Positions 27,506-36,110 of a stretch of 64,000 nucleotides of DNA are shown piece after piece. Source of the DNA: Amaricoccus sp003258405 (GTDB taxonomy: Bacteria; Pseudomonadota; Alphaproteobacteria; Rhodobacterales; Rhodobacteraceae); contig NZ_CP171225.1 of the NCBI RefSeq assembly GCF_043226085.1, positions 1,736,001 to 1,800,000 of the forward strand, written 5' to 3'. Each line of letters opens with the position of its first letter. Position 1 is the stretch's first letter. The translations under genes and the position numbers were made by a program. The notes beneath the pieces are model-generated. The model was not told where the DNA came from and ran no database searches. It saw nothing but the letters and a program-made list of their open reading frames with translations.

Positions 27506-27728
27506 TCCGGCACGGACGCCGCCGGGGCGCATTCGCTCCGGCGCAATGACAGGTGCGGGCGGCCGGGACCGCAAGGTCCGCCTTCCGCCCGCTGACCGCC
27601 TTGACCCACGTACGGGCCAAAAGCCGCTGGAACCCGGGCACGGTTCCGTGCATCTCTCGGCCTCGGGCAGGCGCGTACCCCTTGAGGGCTCGTGGCATTT
27701 GCCGGGCAAGCGAGGCGGAGGGCTGCCG

Positions 27729-28421
27729 ATGACATCTCTCGACTACGCGGCGGTCGCCGTCTTCCTGATTTTCTGGCTCGGGCTCGAGCAGGGCCTTGTC
27801 TGGCTTGGCCGGCGCCGGCCGAACATAACCTCGGACATGGAGGCCGTCCGCGAGGCCTGGATGCGGCAGCTCCTGCGCCGCAACCTCCTGCTGGTCGATG
27901 CGCAGATCGTCGGGCACACGATCAATTCCGCCTCGTTCTTCGGCTCGGCGAACCTCATCGTGATCGTCGGAATCGGCGGGGCGGTTTTCTCGGCCTCCGA
28001 CGTGGCTGCCGGTGTAGAGATCCACGCCTCCAAGCCTCTGCTGCTGCTGGTGCCGCTGGTGCGGGGCCTATTCGATTTCATCTGGTCAGTGCGACAACTC
28101 AACTATTTCCTGGCTGCGATGGCCTCGAGCCCGCACCCCGACCAGTCGGAGCGCTGGCCGACCTGGGCCCCTGCCCTCGCCGCGATGTTGAGCCGTGCCC
28201 TGAGTTCGTTCAGCGCGGGCGTGCGAAACTACTACTTCGCCGCCGCCGCCGCACTCTGGATGCTCGGGCCGCTTGCGCTGATGGTGGGCGCGGTCGCCGC
28301 GGCGGGCTTCCTGATCTGGCGACAGTGCTATTCAGCTACGGCGCAGCGGATCCACGAACTCGCCCCACTCGTGCCGCGCGACATGGACGTGGCCGGCGCG
28401 GCGGACGCCGGTAAATCCTGA
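27729..28421 (+). CDS. DUF599 family membrane protein
   Basis: A 230-aa protein of the DUF599 family. It has four likely membrane spans: near the N-terminus (SLDYAAVAVFLIFWLGLEQG), around 78-95, 100-120 and 175-200, and the conserved MRQLLRRNLLLVDAQIVGH stretch after the first. The ATG follows GGAGGG with 6-nt spacing. Function is unknown; the family is widespread in Alphaproteobacteria. Confidence 0.82.
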   Translation: MTSLDYAAVAVFLIFWLGLEQGLVWLGRRRPNITSDMEAVREAWMRQLLRRNLLLVDAQIVGHTINSASFFGSANLIVIVGIGGAVFSASDVAAGVEIHASKPLLLLVPLVRGLFDFIWSVRQLNYFLAAMASSPHPDQSERWPTWAPALAAMLSRALSSFSAGVRNYYFAAAAALWMLGPLALMVGAVAAAGFLIWRQCYSATAQRIHELAPLVPRDMDVAGAADAGKS

Positions 28422-28514
28422 CCTTTGAGGAACTAAAGACGATTTCAGCGCCTCCCTCGGGGAGACGCTGCCAGGAAAGATCTGCTGGATCGGGCTTCGG
28501 GCTTCGCTTCGGGG

Positions 28515-29387
28515 TCAGCCCTGCGAGCCGCCGCAGCCACTGGAGCCGCAGATCGGCTTGCCGAGCGGCGCCTTGATGTCGGGGCCTTCACCAAGCGTCT
28601 GATCCATCATCCGCGCGGGCTCGGCGCAACTGACCTTGCCGACCACCTTGGCTGGCACGCCCGCGACCGTGGTCATCGGCGGCACGGGCTCGAGCACGAC
28701 GGAACCCGCAGCGATGCGGCTGCAGTGACCGACCTCGATGTTGCCGAGCACGGCGGCGCCGGCGCCGATCATCACGCCGTTGCCGATCTTCGGATGGCGA
28801 TCGCCATCTTCCTTTCCGGTGCCGCCGAGGGTCACGGAATGCAGCATCGAGACATTGTCGCCCACGACGGCTGTTTCACCAATCACTATGGAATGGGCGT
28901 GGTCGATCATCACCCCGCGCCCGATCCGGGCATTGGGGTGGATATCGACGCCGAAGCACTCGGAGGTGCGCATCTGGATGAAGCGTGCCATGTCCTGCCG
29001 CCCCTCCTGCCAGAGCCAGTGCGCGATGCGGAAGCACTGCAGCGCCTGGAAGCCCTTGAAGAAGAGAAGCGGGTGAATATAGGCGTGGCAGGCCGGGTCA
29101 CGGTCGTAGACCGCAAGAATGTCAGCCCGCGCCGCGACGCCGAGAGATTCGTCATCCTGATAGGCGCCATCGAGGATCTCGCGCAAGATGAGATCGCTCA
29201 TTTCGGGCGAAGCGAGCTTCTGGGCGATGCGGAAACTCATGGCCCGCTCAAGGCTGCGATGATGCAGCACACCGGCATGAACGAGGCTCGCCATCAACGG
29301 CTCGTCGCGCGCAATCTCTTCCGCCTCGCGGCGGATCGTCGTCCAGACCGGGTCGATACTGGTCAGACTCGCTTTTACCTGCTGCAT
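28515..29387 (-). CDS. cysE: Serine O-acetyltransferase
   Basis: Makes O-acetylserine from serine and acetyl-CoA, the first step of cysteine synthesis. An N-terminal helical domain (about 1-150) precedes a left-handed beta-helix with hexapeptide repeats, including IDHAHSIVIGETAVVGDN and LGGTGKEDGDRHPKIG. At 290 aa it is slightly long, ending in a Gly/Cys-rich tail (CGSSGCGG). I start it at the ATG at 29387, 8 nt after GGGAG, rather than the GTG 21 nt upstream. It stands alone, divergent from yjbQ. Confidence 0.95.
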   Translation of the reverse strand: MQQVKASLTSIDPVWTTIRREAEEIARDEPLMASLVHAGVLHHRSLERAMSFRIAQKLASPEMSDLILREILDGAYQDDESLGVAARADILAVYDRDPACHAYIHPLLFFKGFQALQCFRIAHWLWQEGRQDMARFIQMRTSECFGVDIHPNARIGRGVMIDHAHSIVIGETAVVGDNVSMLHSVTLGGTGKEDGDRHPKIGNGVMIGAGAAVLGNIEVGHCSRIAAGSVVLEPVPPMTTVAGVPAKVVGKVSCAEPARMMDQTLGEGPDIKAPLGKPICGSSGCGGSQG

Positions 29388-29578
29388 GCCGTCGGCTCCC
29401 GGATACACAACTCGGTTCAGATTGGGCGGATCAGCGCCGGATTCAACCCTGCCTGCAAGATATCATTAACGTGAATCACACCCACCCCTACCTTGCTAAT
29501 CGGTATGTGAAAAAAAACAAGTCTTGTTCCGTATTCGGAGGCTTTCGCACGACGAATAGGGAGATTAATCTTCGCCTC

Positions 29579-30007
29579 ATGCAGACGATCTTCACGATTT
29601 CGACAACTGGACCGGGACTTTACGACTTCACGCGCGAGGTGCGCCGTTGGACGGAAGGCCATGGCGAAGGACTGCTCACGCTCTTCGTGCGCCACACATC
29701 CTGCTCGCTGCTGATCCAGGAAAATGCCGATCCGGATGTGCAGACCGATCTCGACGGTTTCTTCCGTCGCCTGGTGCCGGCATCAGACGATCCCTCGATG
29801 CGCTGGATCATCCATACGATGGAAGGACCGGACGACATGCCGGCCCATATCAAGGCCGCCTTCACGCCGGTTTCGCTGTCAATTCCGGTCGCGCGCGGCA
29901 AGCTGCTCCTCGGAACATGGCAAGGGATCTATCTTTTCGAGCACAGGCACGCGCCGCACCAGCGACAGGTGGCGGCGCATTTCGCCGCGGATGCTCCAGC
30001 GCGCTAG
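29579..30007 (+). CDS. YjbQ/UPF0047 family protein
   Basis: A 142-aa protein of the YjbQ (UPF0047) family. The characteristic block RHTSCSLLIQENADPDVQTDL and the C-terminal GTWQGIYLFEHR are both present. Some members have weak thiamine-phosphate synthase activity, but the physiological role is unsettled. The ATG at 29579 starts the family-like sequence; the open frame extends 36 codons upstream with a composition unlike a protein. A possible AGGGAG lies rather far upstream. Confidence 0.88.
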   Translation: MQTIFTISTTGPGLYDFTREVRRWTEGHGEGLLTLFVRHTSCSLLIQENADPDVQTDLDGFFRRLVPASDDPSMRWIIHTMEGPDDMPAHIKAAFTPVSLSIPVARGKLLLGTWQGIYLFEHRHAPHQRQVAAHFAADAPAR

Positions 30008-30061
30008 GACCCGCGCCCCGGAAATCTCGTCGCACTGAGCAGCGCGGATCGGCCCGAATGC

Positions 30062-30090
30062 GCGATGGCCCCGCATCGCGGGGCCATCGC
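30062..30090. terminator. Strong hairpin between convergent yjbQ and a small gene
   Basis: A perfect 13-bp stem (GCGATGGCCCCGC and complement) with a 3-nt ATC loop. No U-tract follows on either strand. Its place between convergent stops suggests a bidirectional transcription end. Confidence 0.65.
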
Positions 30091-30137
30091 CATGATGATG
30101 AGGTCGCTGACTCTTTCCGCCACGATCCTGGTGGCCG

Positions 30138-30323
30138 TCAGGCCGCGCTGCGATGGCTGCCGCCGCAGGCGTCGCAGACTTCCCCAAGGTAGGTGGAAAT
30201 GGTGCGCGTGATGCGCAGTGCCATCGCCTCGATTTCCGTTGCGGGAAGGCTCTCGAGCTGCCGGAATTCGCCCAGCTGCTCCTCGATCAGCGCCTGAACC
30301 TGCGCTTCGCTCACTTCGTTCAT
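30138..30323 (-). CDS. Small hypothetical protein with C-terminal CxxC (61 aa)
   Basis: An unrecognised 61-aa protein, mostly helical and acidic, ending in GEVCDACGGSHRSAA. The single CxxC could bind a metal or form a disulfide, but one pair alone is not a zinc site. The ATG at 30323 follows AGGAG at 9-nt spacing, supporting a real gene. Confidence 0.6.
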   Translation of the reverse strand: MNEVSEAQVQALIEEQLGEFRQLESLPATEIEAMALRITRTISTYLGEVCDACGGSHRSAA

Positions 30324-30674
30324 ACTCTCAACTCCTGCACCTTGCCTGCGCGGACCGCTTCTGGCGACGGAATGCACGCAAAACGTGTAACTTCGCGCTC
30401 CGAATATATCATGGCGCGCACCCTCCCTCCAACGACATCGTGCTGTCCGGTTCCAAATGGAAGCCCGGACCCCGCGGGATGCGGGGATTTTCGCCGATCC
30501 GCACCCGAAAAAGGGCGGACTTCAGGCCGCAGGACGATGCTGTCTGAGCTCAAGTGCCTCATATGGCAGAAGAATCGAATTCAGCGAACCGTGATCATTC
30601 GTCATGCTTAAAAAACATGCAACGGCCACATCATTCCGCCGACACGCACGGACCGTGCCGCCTGCAGGTGCGAG
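30324..30674. other. 351-bp region without a recognised gene
   Basis: No convincing protein frame. A 6-bp hairpin CCCCGC-GGGAT-GCGGGG at 30470-30486 is followed by ATTTT on the plus strand, which resembles a weak terminator with no rightward gene before it. A short RNA ending there is possible but unsupported otherwise. An AT-rich patch lies near 30402-30412. Confidence 0.3.
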
Positions 30675-30941
30675 TCACATGCCGAGCGCCTGCTTGTAAA
30701 GCTCGAGCACAGCCTCTTCCTCGCTCAACTCCTCAGCGTCACGCTTGCGCAGCGCGATGAGCTTGCGGAGCACCTTCACATCGTATCCGCGCCCCTTGGC
30801 CTCGGCCATCACCTCTTTCTGCTGGTCGGCGATGTCCTTCTTCTCCTGCTCGAGCCGCTCGTAGCGCTCCACGAACTGGCGCAGCTCGCCCGCGGTGACC
30901 CGGTACTGGGTCTGGGCCTCGTCCTCGATCATCTCTTCCAT
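30675..30941 (-). CDS. gapR: GapR-family (DUF2312) nucleoid-associated protein
   Basis: An 88-aa, highly charged coiled-coil protein. The family core is plain: residues from TAGELRQFVERYERLEQEKK through KGRGYDVKVLRKLIALRK. GapR is an alphaproteobacterial DNA-binding protein that encircles overtwisted DNA ahead of polymerases and supports replication and division. The ATG at 30941 follows GGAGG with 7-nt spacing and matches the usual N-terminus; an upstream in-frame start would add six residues. It stands as a single gene. Confidence 0.92.
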   Translation of the reverse strand: MEEMIEDEAQTQYRVTAGELRQFVERYERLEQEKKDIADQQKEVMAEAKGRGYDVKVLRKLIALRKRDAEELSEEEAVLELYKQALGM

Positions 30942-31018
30942 GGCTCTGCCTCCTGCCATCCTGCCGGGTTCTCCTACCCGTCACGCGGCCCGGCTTGCAA
31001 GCCCGAGACGCCTCGACT

Positions 31019-31261
31019 ATGCATTCGGGAAAGTGCGGAGTGAGAGCTTTGATTTTACTGCAAATTGCCGGGGCGATCCTGACTGTATCAGGTTTGTTTG
31101 GCCTCGGATTCTGCATTCTACGCGGTTTCAGGATCCGCCGGGCCGGTCTTTCACCCGAGGAGGCCCGCTCCCAGCTCCAAAAGCTGATCGCGGTCAATCT
31201 CGGCTCGATGGCCCTCGCGACGTTCGGCCTCATCCTCCTTTTTGTCGGCCTCTCCTTCTGA
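31019..31261 (+). CDS. Small two-span membrane protein, hypothetical
   Basis: About 80 aa with two hydrophobic segments (LILLQIAGAILTVSGLFGLG and LGSMALATFGLILLFVGLSF) joined by a basic and acidic loop (FRIRRAGLSPEEARSQ). No family is recognised. The start is uncertain: ATG at 31019 or GTG at 31040, neither with a strong ribosome site. The hydrophobic pattern makes it likely to be real. Confidence 0.55.
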   Translation: MHSGKCGVRALILLQIAGAILTVSGLFGLGFCILRGFRIRRAGLSPEEARSQLQKLIAVNLGSMALATFGLILLFVGLSF

Positions 31262-31363
31262 CCACCTCACCGCCCGCGTTCACCAAATATTAGAGGGTGG
31301 CGCGGAGACATGAGCTTCGTTCCTGTCTGATATTTTTGGGAATTCGAGGAGCTTGGTGGCAAA

Positions 31364-33874
31364 ATGGCGTTAATTTCGCGCAGACCTTCCCTCACCCAGG
31401 CGATGTGGATTGTTGCCACCGCCGGCTTCGCGGTTGCCTATATATTTGCCGCCATCGACATCTCCGGCGATCTGCAAAAGCGGAAGCAGATCGAAATGAA
31501 TCGGGAACTTTCGGGGCTCACGGTCACAATCGGGAATCTTGTTCACGAACTCCAGAGGGAGCGAGGGGAATCCTCCGGCTTTCTGGCAAGCGGCGATCCC
31601 GCCTTTGCCGCGCGGCTTTCAGATCAGCGCAAGCTCACCGATGCGGCGGCGGAGTTGTTTCTTGCCGGCGGCGCTCAGTTGATTGCCTCTGGCCAGCAAC
31701 TCCCGGCCGACTATGAGGCAGCCAAACGCAAGATCGCCAAGCTCCCGGACCTCCGCAGGCAGATCGACGCCGTCGCGATTGCGCGCACCGATGCCGTCAG
31801 CTCGATAACCGATCTCGATACCACGCTCATCAATCTTGTGCCGCACATTGCCGAGACAATGAACCACGCCCCGACGGCGCGGGCCGCCCTGCGCCACAGC
31901 CTGTTGCTGGCCGGGAAGGATCTGGCCGGGCTCGAGCGGGCGACCGGCGCGGCGGGCTTCGCGGTGGCCGCCGGGAACGGCGGCGTCTTCCCCCCCGACG
32001 TTCTTGCCCGGTTCAATGCGCTCGCCCTCACCCAGGAAACCCTCCTTGATGCCTTCGCCCTGACCGCGACGCCGGAGCTTGCCACCGCGCTCGACACGAT
32101 GCGCCGGAGTTCGCCATCGCAAGAGGTGGCGCGCATGCGCCAGATCGCGGCCTCCGGCGATCCCGACGTCATTCTCGGCGTTTCAGGCACGGCGTGGTTC
32201 GATACGATCACCGACAAGATCAACGCGCTCAAGAACGTCGAGATGGCGAGTGCGGCCGAGATCCGCGCCCAGGTGGACGCGGCACATGCCTCGGTCACCA
32301 GCGGAACGATCTTCCATGTCGCGCTGCTGCTGACGCTCTCGGCCCTCGCCGGCATCATGGTGCTTCTGATCACCCGCACTGTGGCCCAGGAAGTCCATGC
32401 GACGACGACACGGCTTGATGCGCTTTCCCACGGAGACATCCGGAGCCCGGTGCCGGAAAACCGCATCCCGGATCTTGCGAAGGTTTCCGAGGCGCTGTCG
32501 GCCTTCTGCAGCAAGGAATGCGCCCGCCAGGCCGCCGAGGAACAGGAAGAGGCGCTGCAGCGGAGATCGGGCAAGGGTATCGAGCGGGTGCTGAGCCAGG
32601 TACGCCAGCATGATTTCTCCGCCCGCCTGCGCCTGCGCGACCTGAAGGGCGTCGCCCTTCTCATTGGCGAGGGGCTCAATACGATCCTCTCAACGGCAGA
32701 AGAAGTGGTCGCGGCCCAGCAGGCGCGCGACGAGGCTGCCCATTGCGAGGCCTTGCGCGCACGCGAGCGCGAGGCGGAACTCCAGGCCGCCGCGGCTGAC
32801 CAGATTGCCTCGATCGTCGCGGCCTGTTCACGTGGCGATTTCTCGGCCCGGATCGCGGTAGATGGCAAGGAGGGCGTCTTCCGCGAGCTTTCGCTTGGCG
32901 TGAACGGCATTGCCGATGCCGCCGCCAGCGGGCTCGAACAGATCCGCAAGAGCCTCGCCGCCATTGCGAAGGGCGACCTCACGCAGCGGATGAATGGCGA
33001 GTTCCACGGGCTCTACGCCGAGATACAGACGGCGCTCGACGAGACCCTGGCCAATCTCTCGCGCATCATGAACGACATCGAGGAGCAATCGGCACTCGTG
33101 GCGCGAACTGCCGATGAGATCCGCAGCGCGACAGACGATCTCGCCATGCGGACCGAGCGGCAGACCGAGACGGTGCAGAAGTCGGCCAACGCCACCGAGC
33201 GGCTGGCGGAAACCGTGCAGGGCAATGCCGACAGCATGGACACCGGCCGCGAGCTTACCCGGCAGCTTGGCATCCATGCAGAGAACGGTGCGAAGATCTC
33301 GGGCGAGGCTATCGCCGCGATGGAAGGGATCGAGAGCACCTCGGGCGAGATGGCCGAGATCATCAACGTTATTGACGAGATCGCCTTCCAGACCAGCCTG
33401 CTTGCACTCAACGCCTCGGTGGAGGCGGCGCGCGCGGGCGAATCCGGCAAGGGTTTCTCGGTCGTCGCGGCGGAGGTCCGGCTGCTCGCCGAACGTAGCG
33501 CCGAGGCTTCCAAGCAAATCGGCGAGCTGATCGCGGGCAATGTGCGTGAGGTCCAGTCGAGCGCCGACAAGGTGCGCGAGAGCGGGCTGGCGCTCAACCG
33601 TATCGAGGAGGCGACGGCCGAGGTCATCACCCTCGTCGAACGCGTCTCAGGCGCAAGCCAGGAACAGGCCACGGGGATCCGCGAGCTCGGCCGCGCAATG
33701 ACCGAGATCGACACGGTGACCCAGAGCAACGGCGAGTTGGTACTTCGCACCGCCGAGCTGATGGACAACCTCGCGGAGAGCGGCGCGCATCTTTTCGAGC
33801 TCGTCTCCATGTTCCGACCCGGCACCGCGACGCGCAGGGGCGCGCACGGCGAGAGACGGGTAGCAGCGGAATAG
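31364..33874 (+). CDS. Methyl-accepting chemotaxis protein with NIT sensor domain
   Basis: An 836-aa chemoreceptor. A membrane span (about 13-33) is followed by a periplasmic nitrate/nitrite-sensing (NIT) domain with the signature RERGESSGFL at 65-74, a second span (about 318-340), HAMP-like and coiled-coil segments, and a signalling domain with the hairpin tip IAFQTSLLALNASVEAARAG. There is no CheR/CheB-binding pentapeptide at the C-terminus. NIT domains bind nitrate or nitrite in characterised members; the ligand here is inferred. It is a solo gene without che genes, so it must use a chemosensory array encoded elsewhere. Confidence 0.92.
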   Translation: MALISRRPSLTQAMWIVATAGFAVAYIFAAIDISGDLQKRKQIEMNRELSGLTVTIGNLVHELQRERGESSGFLASGDPAFAARLSDQRKLTDAAAELFLAGGAQLIASGQQLPADYEAAKRKIAKLPDLRRQIDAVAIARTDAVSSITDLDTTLINLVPHIAETMNHAPTARAALRHSLLLAGKDLAGLERATGAAGFAVAAGNGGVFPPDVLARFNALALTQETLLDAFALTATPELATALDTMRRSSPSQEVARMRQIAASGDPDVILGVSGTAWFDTITDKINALKNVEMASAAEIRAQVDAAHASVTSGTIFHVALLLTLSALAGIMVLLITRTVAQEVHATTTRLDALSHGDIRSPVPENRIPDLAKVSEALSAFCSKECARQAAEEQEEALQRRSGKGIERVLSQVRQHDFSARLRLRDLKGVALLIGEGLNTILSTAEEVVAAQQARDEAAHCEALRAREREAELQAAAADQIASIVAACSRGDFSARIAVDGKEGVFRELSLGVNGIADAAASGLEQIRKSLAAIAKGDLTQRMNGEFHGLYAEIQTALDETLANLSRIMNDIEEQSALVARTADEIRSATDDLAMRTERQTETVQKSANATERLAETVQGNADSMDTGRELTRQLGIHAENGAKISGEAIAAMEGIESTSGEMAEIINVIDEIAFQTSLLALNASVEAARAGESGKGFSVVAAEVRLLAERSAEASKQIGELIAGNVREVQSSADKVRESGLALNRIEEATAEVITLVERVSGASQEQATGIRELGRAMTEIDTVTQSNGELVLRTAELMDNLAESGAHLFELVSMFRPGTATRRGAHGERRVAAE

Positions 33875-33985
33875 GGCTCTCGCTCAGGGAGAGAAGACGC
33901 CTCCGCAATACTACCTTTGGGCCAGTTGCGCTTGCTGTTCCGCTTCGTCTAGGGTCACATTCAACGCGAAAGAGCCCTGTCCGGC

Positions 33986-34663
33986 ATGCCACAAACCATA
34001 CTTATCACCGGGACGAGCCGCGGCCTTGGCCGCGAGCTTGCGATCCAGGCTCAGCAGCGCGGCGATCGCGTGATCGCGACGATGCGTGCGCCCCATGCCT
34101 CCCCGGCGCTGCCACCCGAAATCGAGGTGTTGCCACTCGAAGTCACGAAGACCGATGCCCACGCCGAGCTTGCCCGGCAGATGGAGGGAGTGGCGATCGA
34201 TCTGCTGGTCTGCAGCGCGGGGGTCTTTCCCGGCCGCGGCGGGCTGCGCGAGGCGCAATGCACGGAGCTGGACTGGTTCATCGGCCTGATGACAAATGTC
34301 GCGGGTCCCTATTTTGCCGTGCGCGCACTTCTGCCCAACCTGCGGCTCGCAGGGCGGGCGAAGGTCGCGATCATCTCCTCGGCGATGGGCTCGAGTGAGA
34401 ATGCCGCGGGTGGCTCCTACATCTACCGGGCCTCTAAGGCAGGGGCGGTCAATCTGGCACGCAACCTCGCTGTCGAGCTTGCGCCGCTTGGGATTGCCGT
34501 CGGCGCCTATCATCCCGGCTGGGTGCGCACAGACATGGGCACCGGGGCCGCGCCGGTCGATCTCAACCACAGTGCGACCGGGCTGCTCGAGCGATTTGCC
34601 GAACTTTCTTCCGAAACCTCGGGAATCTTCGAGGACTACCTCGGCAATCCGATCCCGTTCTGA
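33986..34663 (+). CDS. Short-chain dehydrogenase/reductase
   Basis: A 225-aa SDR. The cofactor motif ITGTSRGLGREL is at the N-terminus, LVCSAG (a variant of NNAG) in the middle, and the catalytic Ser and YxxxK are in ISSAMGSS and YRASKAG. It resembles the C-factor-like SDR group. Substrate is unknown. Its last 28 bases overlap the convergent amidotransferase gene. Confidence 0.87.
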   Translation: MPQTILITGTSRGLGRELAIQAQQRGDRVIATMRAPHASPALPPEIEVLPLEVTKTDAHAELARQMEGVAIDLLVCSAGVFPGRGGLREAQCTELDWFIGLMTNVAGPYFAVRALLPNLRLAGRAKVAIISSAMGSSENAAGGSYIYRASKAGAVNLARNLAVELAPLGIAVGAYHPGWVRTDMGTGAAPVDLNHSATGLLERFAELSSETSGIFEDYLGNPIPF

Positions 34664-35412
34664 GCGGCAGGAGCCCTGCCCGCCCGCGCGACAATGGCCT
34701 CGCGCAGATAGCCGACGATGAGCCGGGCCCAGGCATCGTTCGAGACCGGCCGGCTCAGCGAGGCGCGGGCCGAGGTCGCGAGCGGGGCAGGGAAGACGGC
34801 ACCGGTGCCGAGCGCAATCAGCTCGTCGAGATAGGCGGCATCGAATTCCGGGTGTGGCTGGATCGTGATCGCATCGGGCGCCTCAAGCGGCCCGTAGGCG
34901 AGTACGGCATAAGGGCAGAGCTCGGAGCCCGCGATCACATGCGCACCCTCGGGAAGCCGCGTCACCTGATCCTGATGCACGGCACGCATTGCGAACTGCT
35001 CCGGCAGGCCCTCGAGCCAGGCGGGCCGCGCCGTGAGCCGGTAGTCCTCCACCCCGAGCCGCCAGCCTGCGGCGGATTTCTCCGCCCGCCCGCCGAGCGC
35101 CTCGGCAAGGATCTGGTGGCCGAAGCAGATGCCGACCACGGGCACACGTGCCTCGACGGCGGCGCGCAGGAAGGCCTTCAGCGGCTCGATCCAGGCCAGG
35201 CCGTCGTAGACACCGTGCCGCGAGCCGGTGACGAGCCAGGCGTCCGCGTCGTGGAGAGAGGCAGGCATCTCGCCCGCGACCACGCGCACGGTGATGAACT
35301 CGAGGTCGGGATCAACCGCGCCGAGCAGGCGCTCGAACATCGCCGGGTAGCCGCCATGACGCCCCTGCAGTTCCGGCCGCACCTCTCCGGTTTCCAGAAT
35401 GCCGATCTTCAC
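34636..35412 (-). CDS. Class I glutamine amidotransferase-like protein
   Basis: A 258-aa GATase1 protein. The nucleophile Cys lies in VVGICFGHQILAEALGG, and the His/Glu pair is in TIQPHPEFD. Stand-alone members hydrolyse gamma-glutamyl compounds (PuuD-like) or act with an unlinked synthase; nothing adjacent identifies the partner. The GTG at 35412 is the likely start: GGAGG lies 6 nt upstream and the product begins MKIGILETG. The open frame runs much further but through frame-shadow sequence. It ends in TAG within the convergent SDR gene. Confidence 0.85.
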   Translation of the reverse strand: MKIGILETGEVRPELQGRHGGYPAMFERLLGAVDPDLEFITVRVVAGEMPASLHDADAWLVTGSRHGVYDGLAWIEPLKAFLRAAVEARVPVVGICFGHQILAEALGGRAEKSAAGWRLGVEDYRLTARPAWLEGLPEQFAMRAVHQDQVTRLPEGAHVIAGSELCPYAVLAYGPLEAPDAITIQPHPEFDAAYLDELIALGTGAVFPAPLATSARASLSRPVSNDAWARLIVGYLREAIVARAGRAPAAQNGIGLPR

Positions 35413-35607
35413 CCCGGTCCTCCATCCTTGCCGAGCGGCGCCGCCCGTTGCGGCCCTCCGACACAGGATGTGCACCTTGGGGCGGCCTGCTGCAAGAGCC
35501 GGACCCGGCGCTTGCACCCCGCCCCGGCACCGGCTACGACCGCCCTGCCCTCCGGACGCCGCTGACCGCGGCGTGGACCAGTGGGCACCGAGACAAGGAG
35601 AGGCGTG

Positions 35608-35907
35608 ATGGCCGACGATGACGAGTATGTCTATGACGAGGCCACCGGCGAATGGCGGCCAGCGTCGGAAATGGCGGCCGCCGCCAGCGCCGCACGCGAG
35701 GTGAGGGACTCGGCGGGCAATCTGCTCGCGGATGGCGATTCCGTCACCCTCATCAAGGATCTGAAGGTGAAGGGCGCCAACCAGACGCTCAAGCAGGGCA
35801 CTGTCATCAGGTCGATCCGACTGACGGACAATGTCGCGGAGATCGACTGCCGCCACGATGCAATCAAGGGCCTCGTGCTCCGGACCGAATTCGTCCGCAA
35901 GCGCTGA
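35608..35907 (+). CDS. PhnA/YjdM-like domain protein lacking the zinc ribbon
   Basis: A 99-aa protein whose residues 35-99 match the C-terminal PhnA/YjdM domain (VRDSAGNLLADGDSVTLIKDL, then KGLVLRTEFVRK). The N-terminal zinc ribbon of full YjdM (four Cys) is absent; instead there is an acidic 30-residue stretch (DDDEYVYDEATGEWRP). Start ATG at 35608 after AGGAG. The 'alkylphosphonate' name is historical and does not establish a phosphonate role. Confidence 0.85.
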   Translation: MADDDEYVYDEATGEWRPASEMAAAASAAREVRDSAGNLLADGDSVTLIKDLKVKGANQTLKQGTVIRSIRLTDNVAEIDCRHDAIKGLVLRTEFVRKR

Positions 35908-35919
35908 TCGCTTGACGCG

Positions 35920-35947
35920 GCCCGCCCGGGGGGTAAACCGGGCGGGC
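35920..35947 (+). terminator. Hairpin downstream of the PhnA-like gene
   Basis: A perfect 10-bp stem GCCCGCCCGG/CCGGGCGGGC with an 8-nt loop begins 12 bp after the stop. No T-tract follows, so termination strength is uncertain. Confidence 0.5.
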
Positions 35948-36110
35948 ACACTAGAATTCCGGTAATTTCCCATGAAGGCCACCCACCGAACGAGCTGAAT
36001 CCCGCCCCGGCGCAACGCCGCCGAGGGCCCGAGGCGCGATGCCATGCGGCATTTGCGCCCATTTCTGCTTGCGCGAGCAAGCCGGCTCACCTTTGTTCGG
36101 AGACCCTCAG

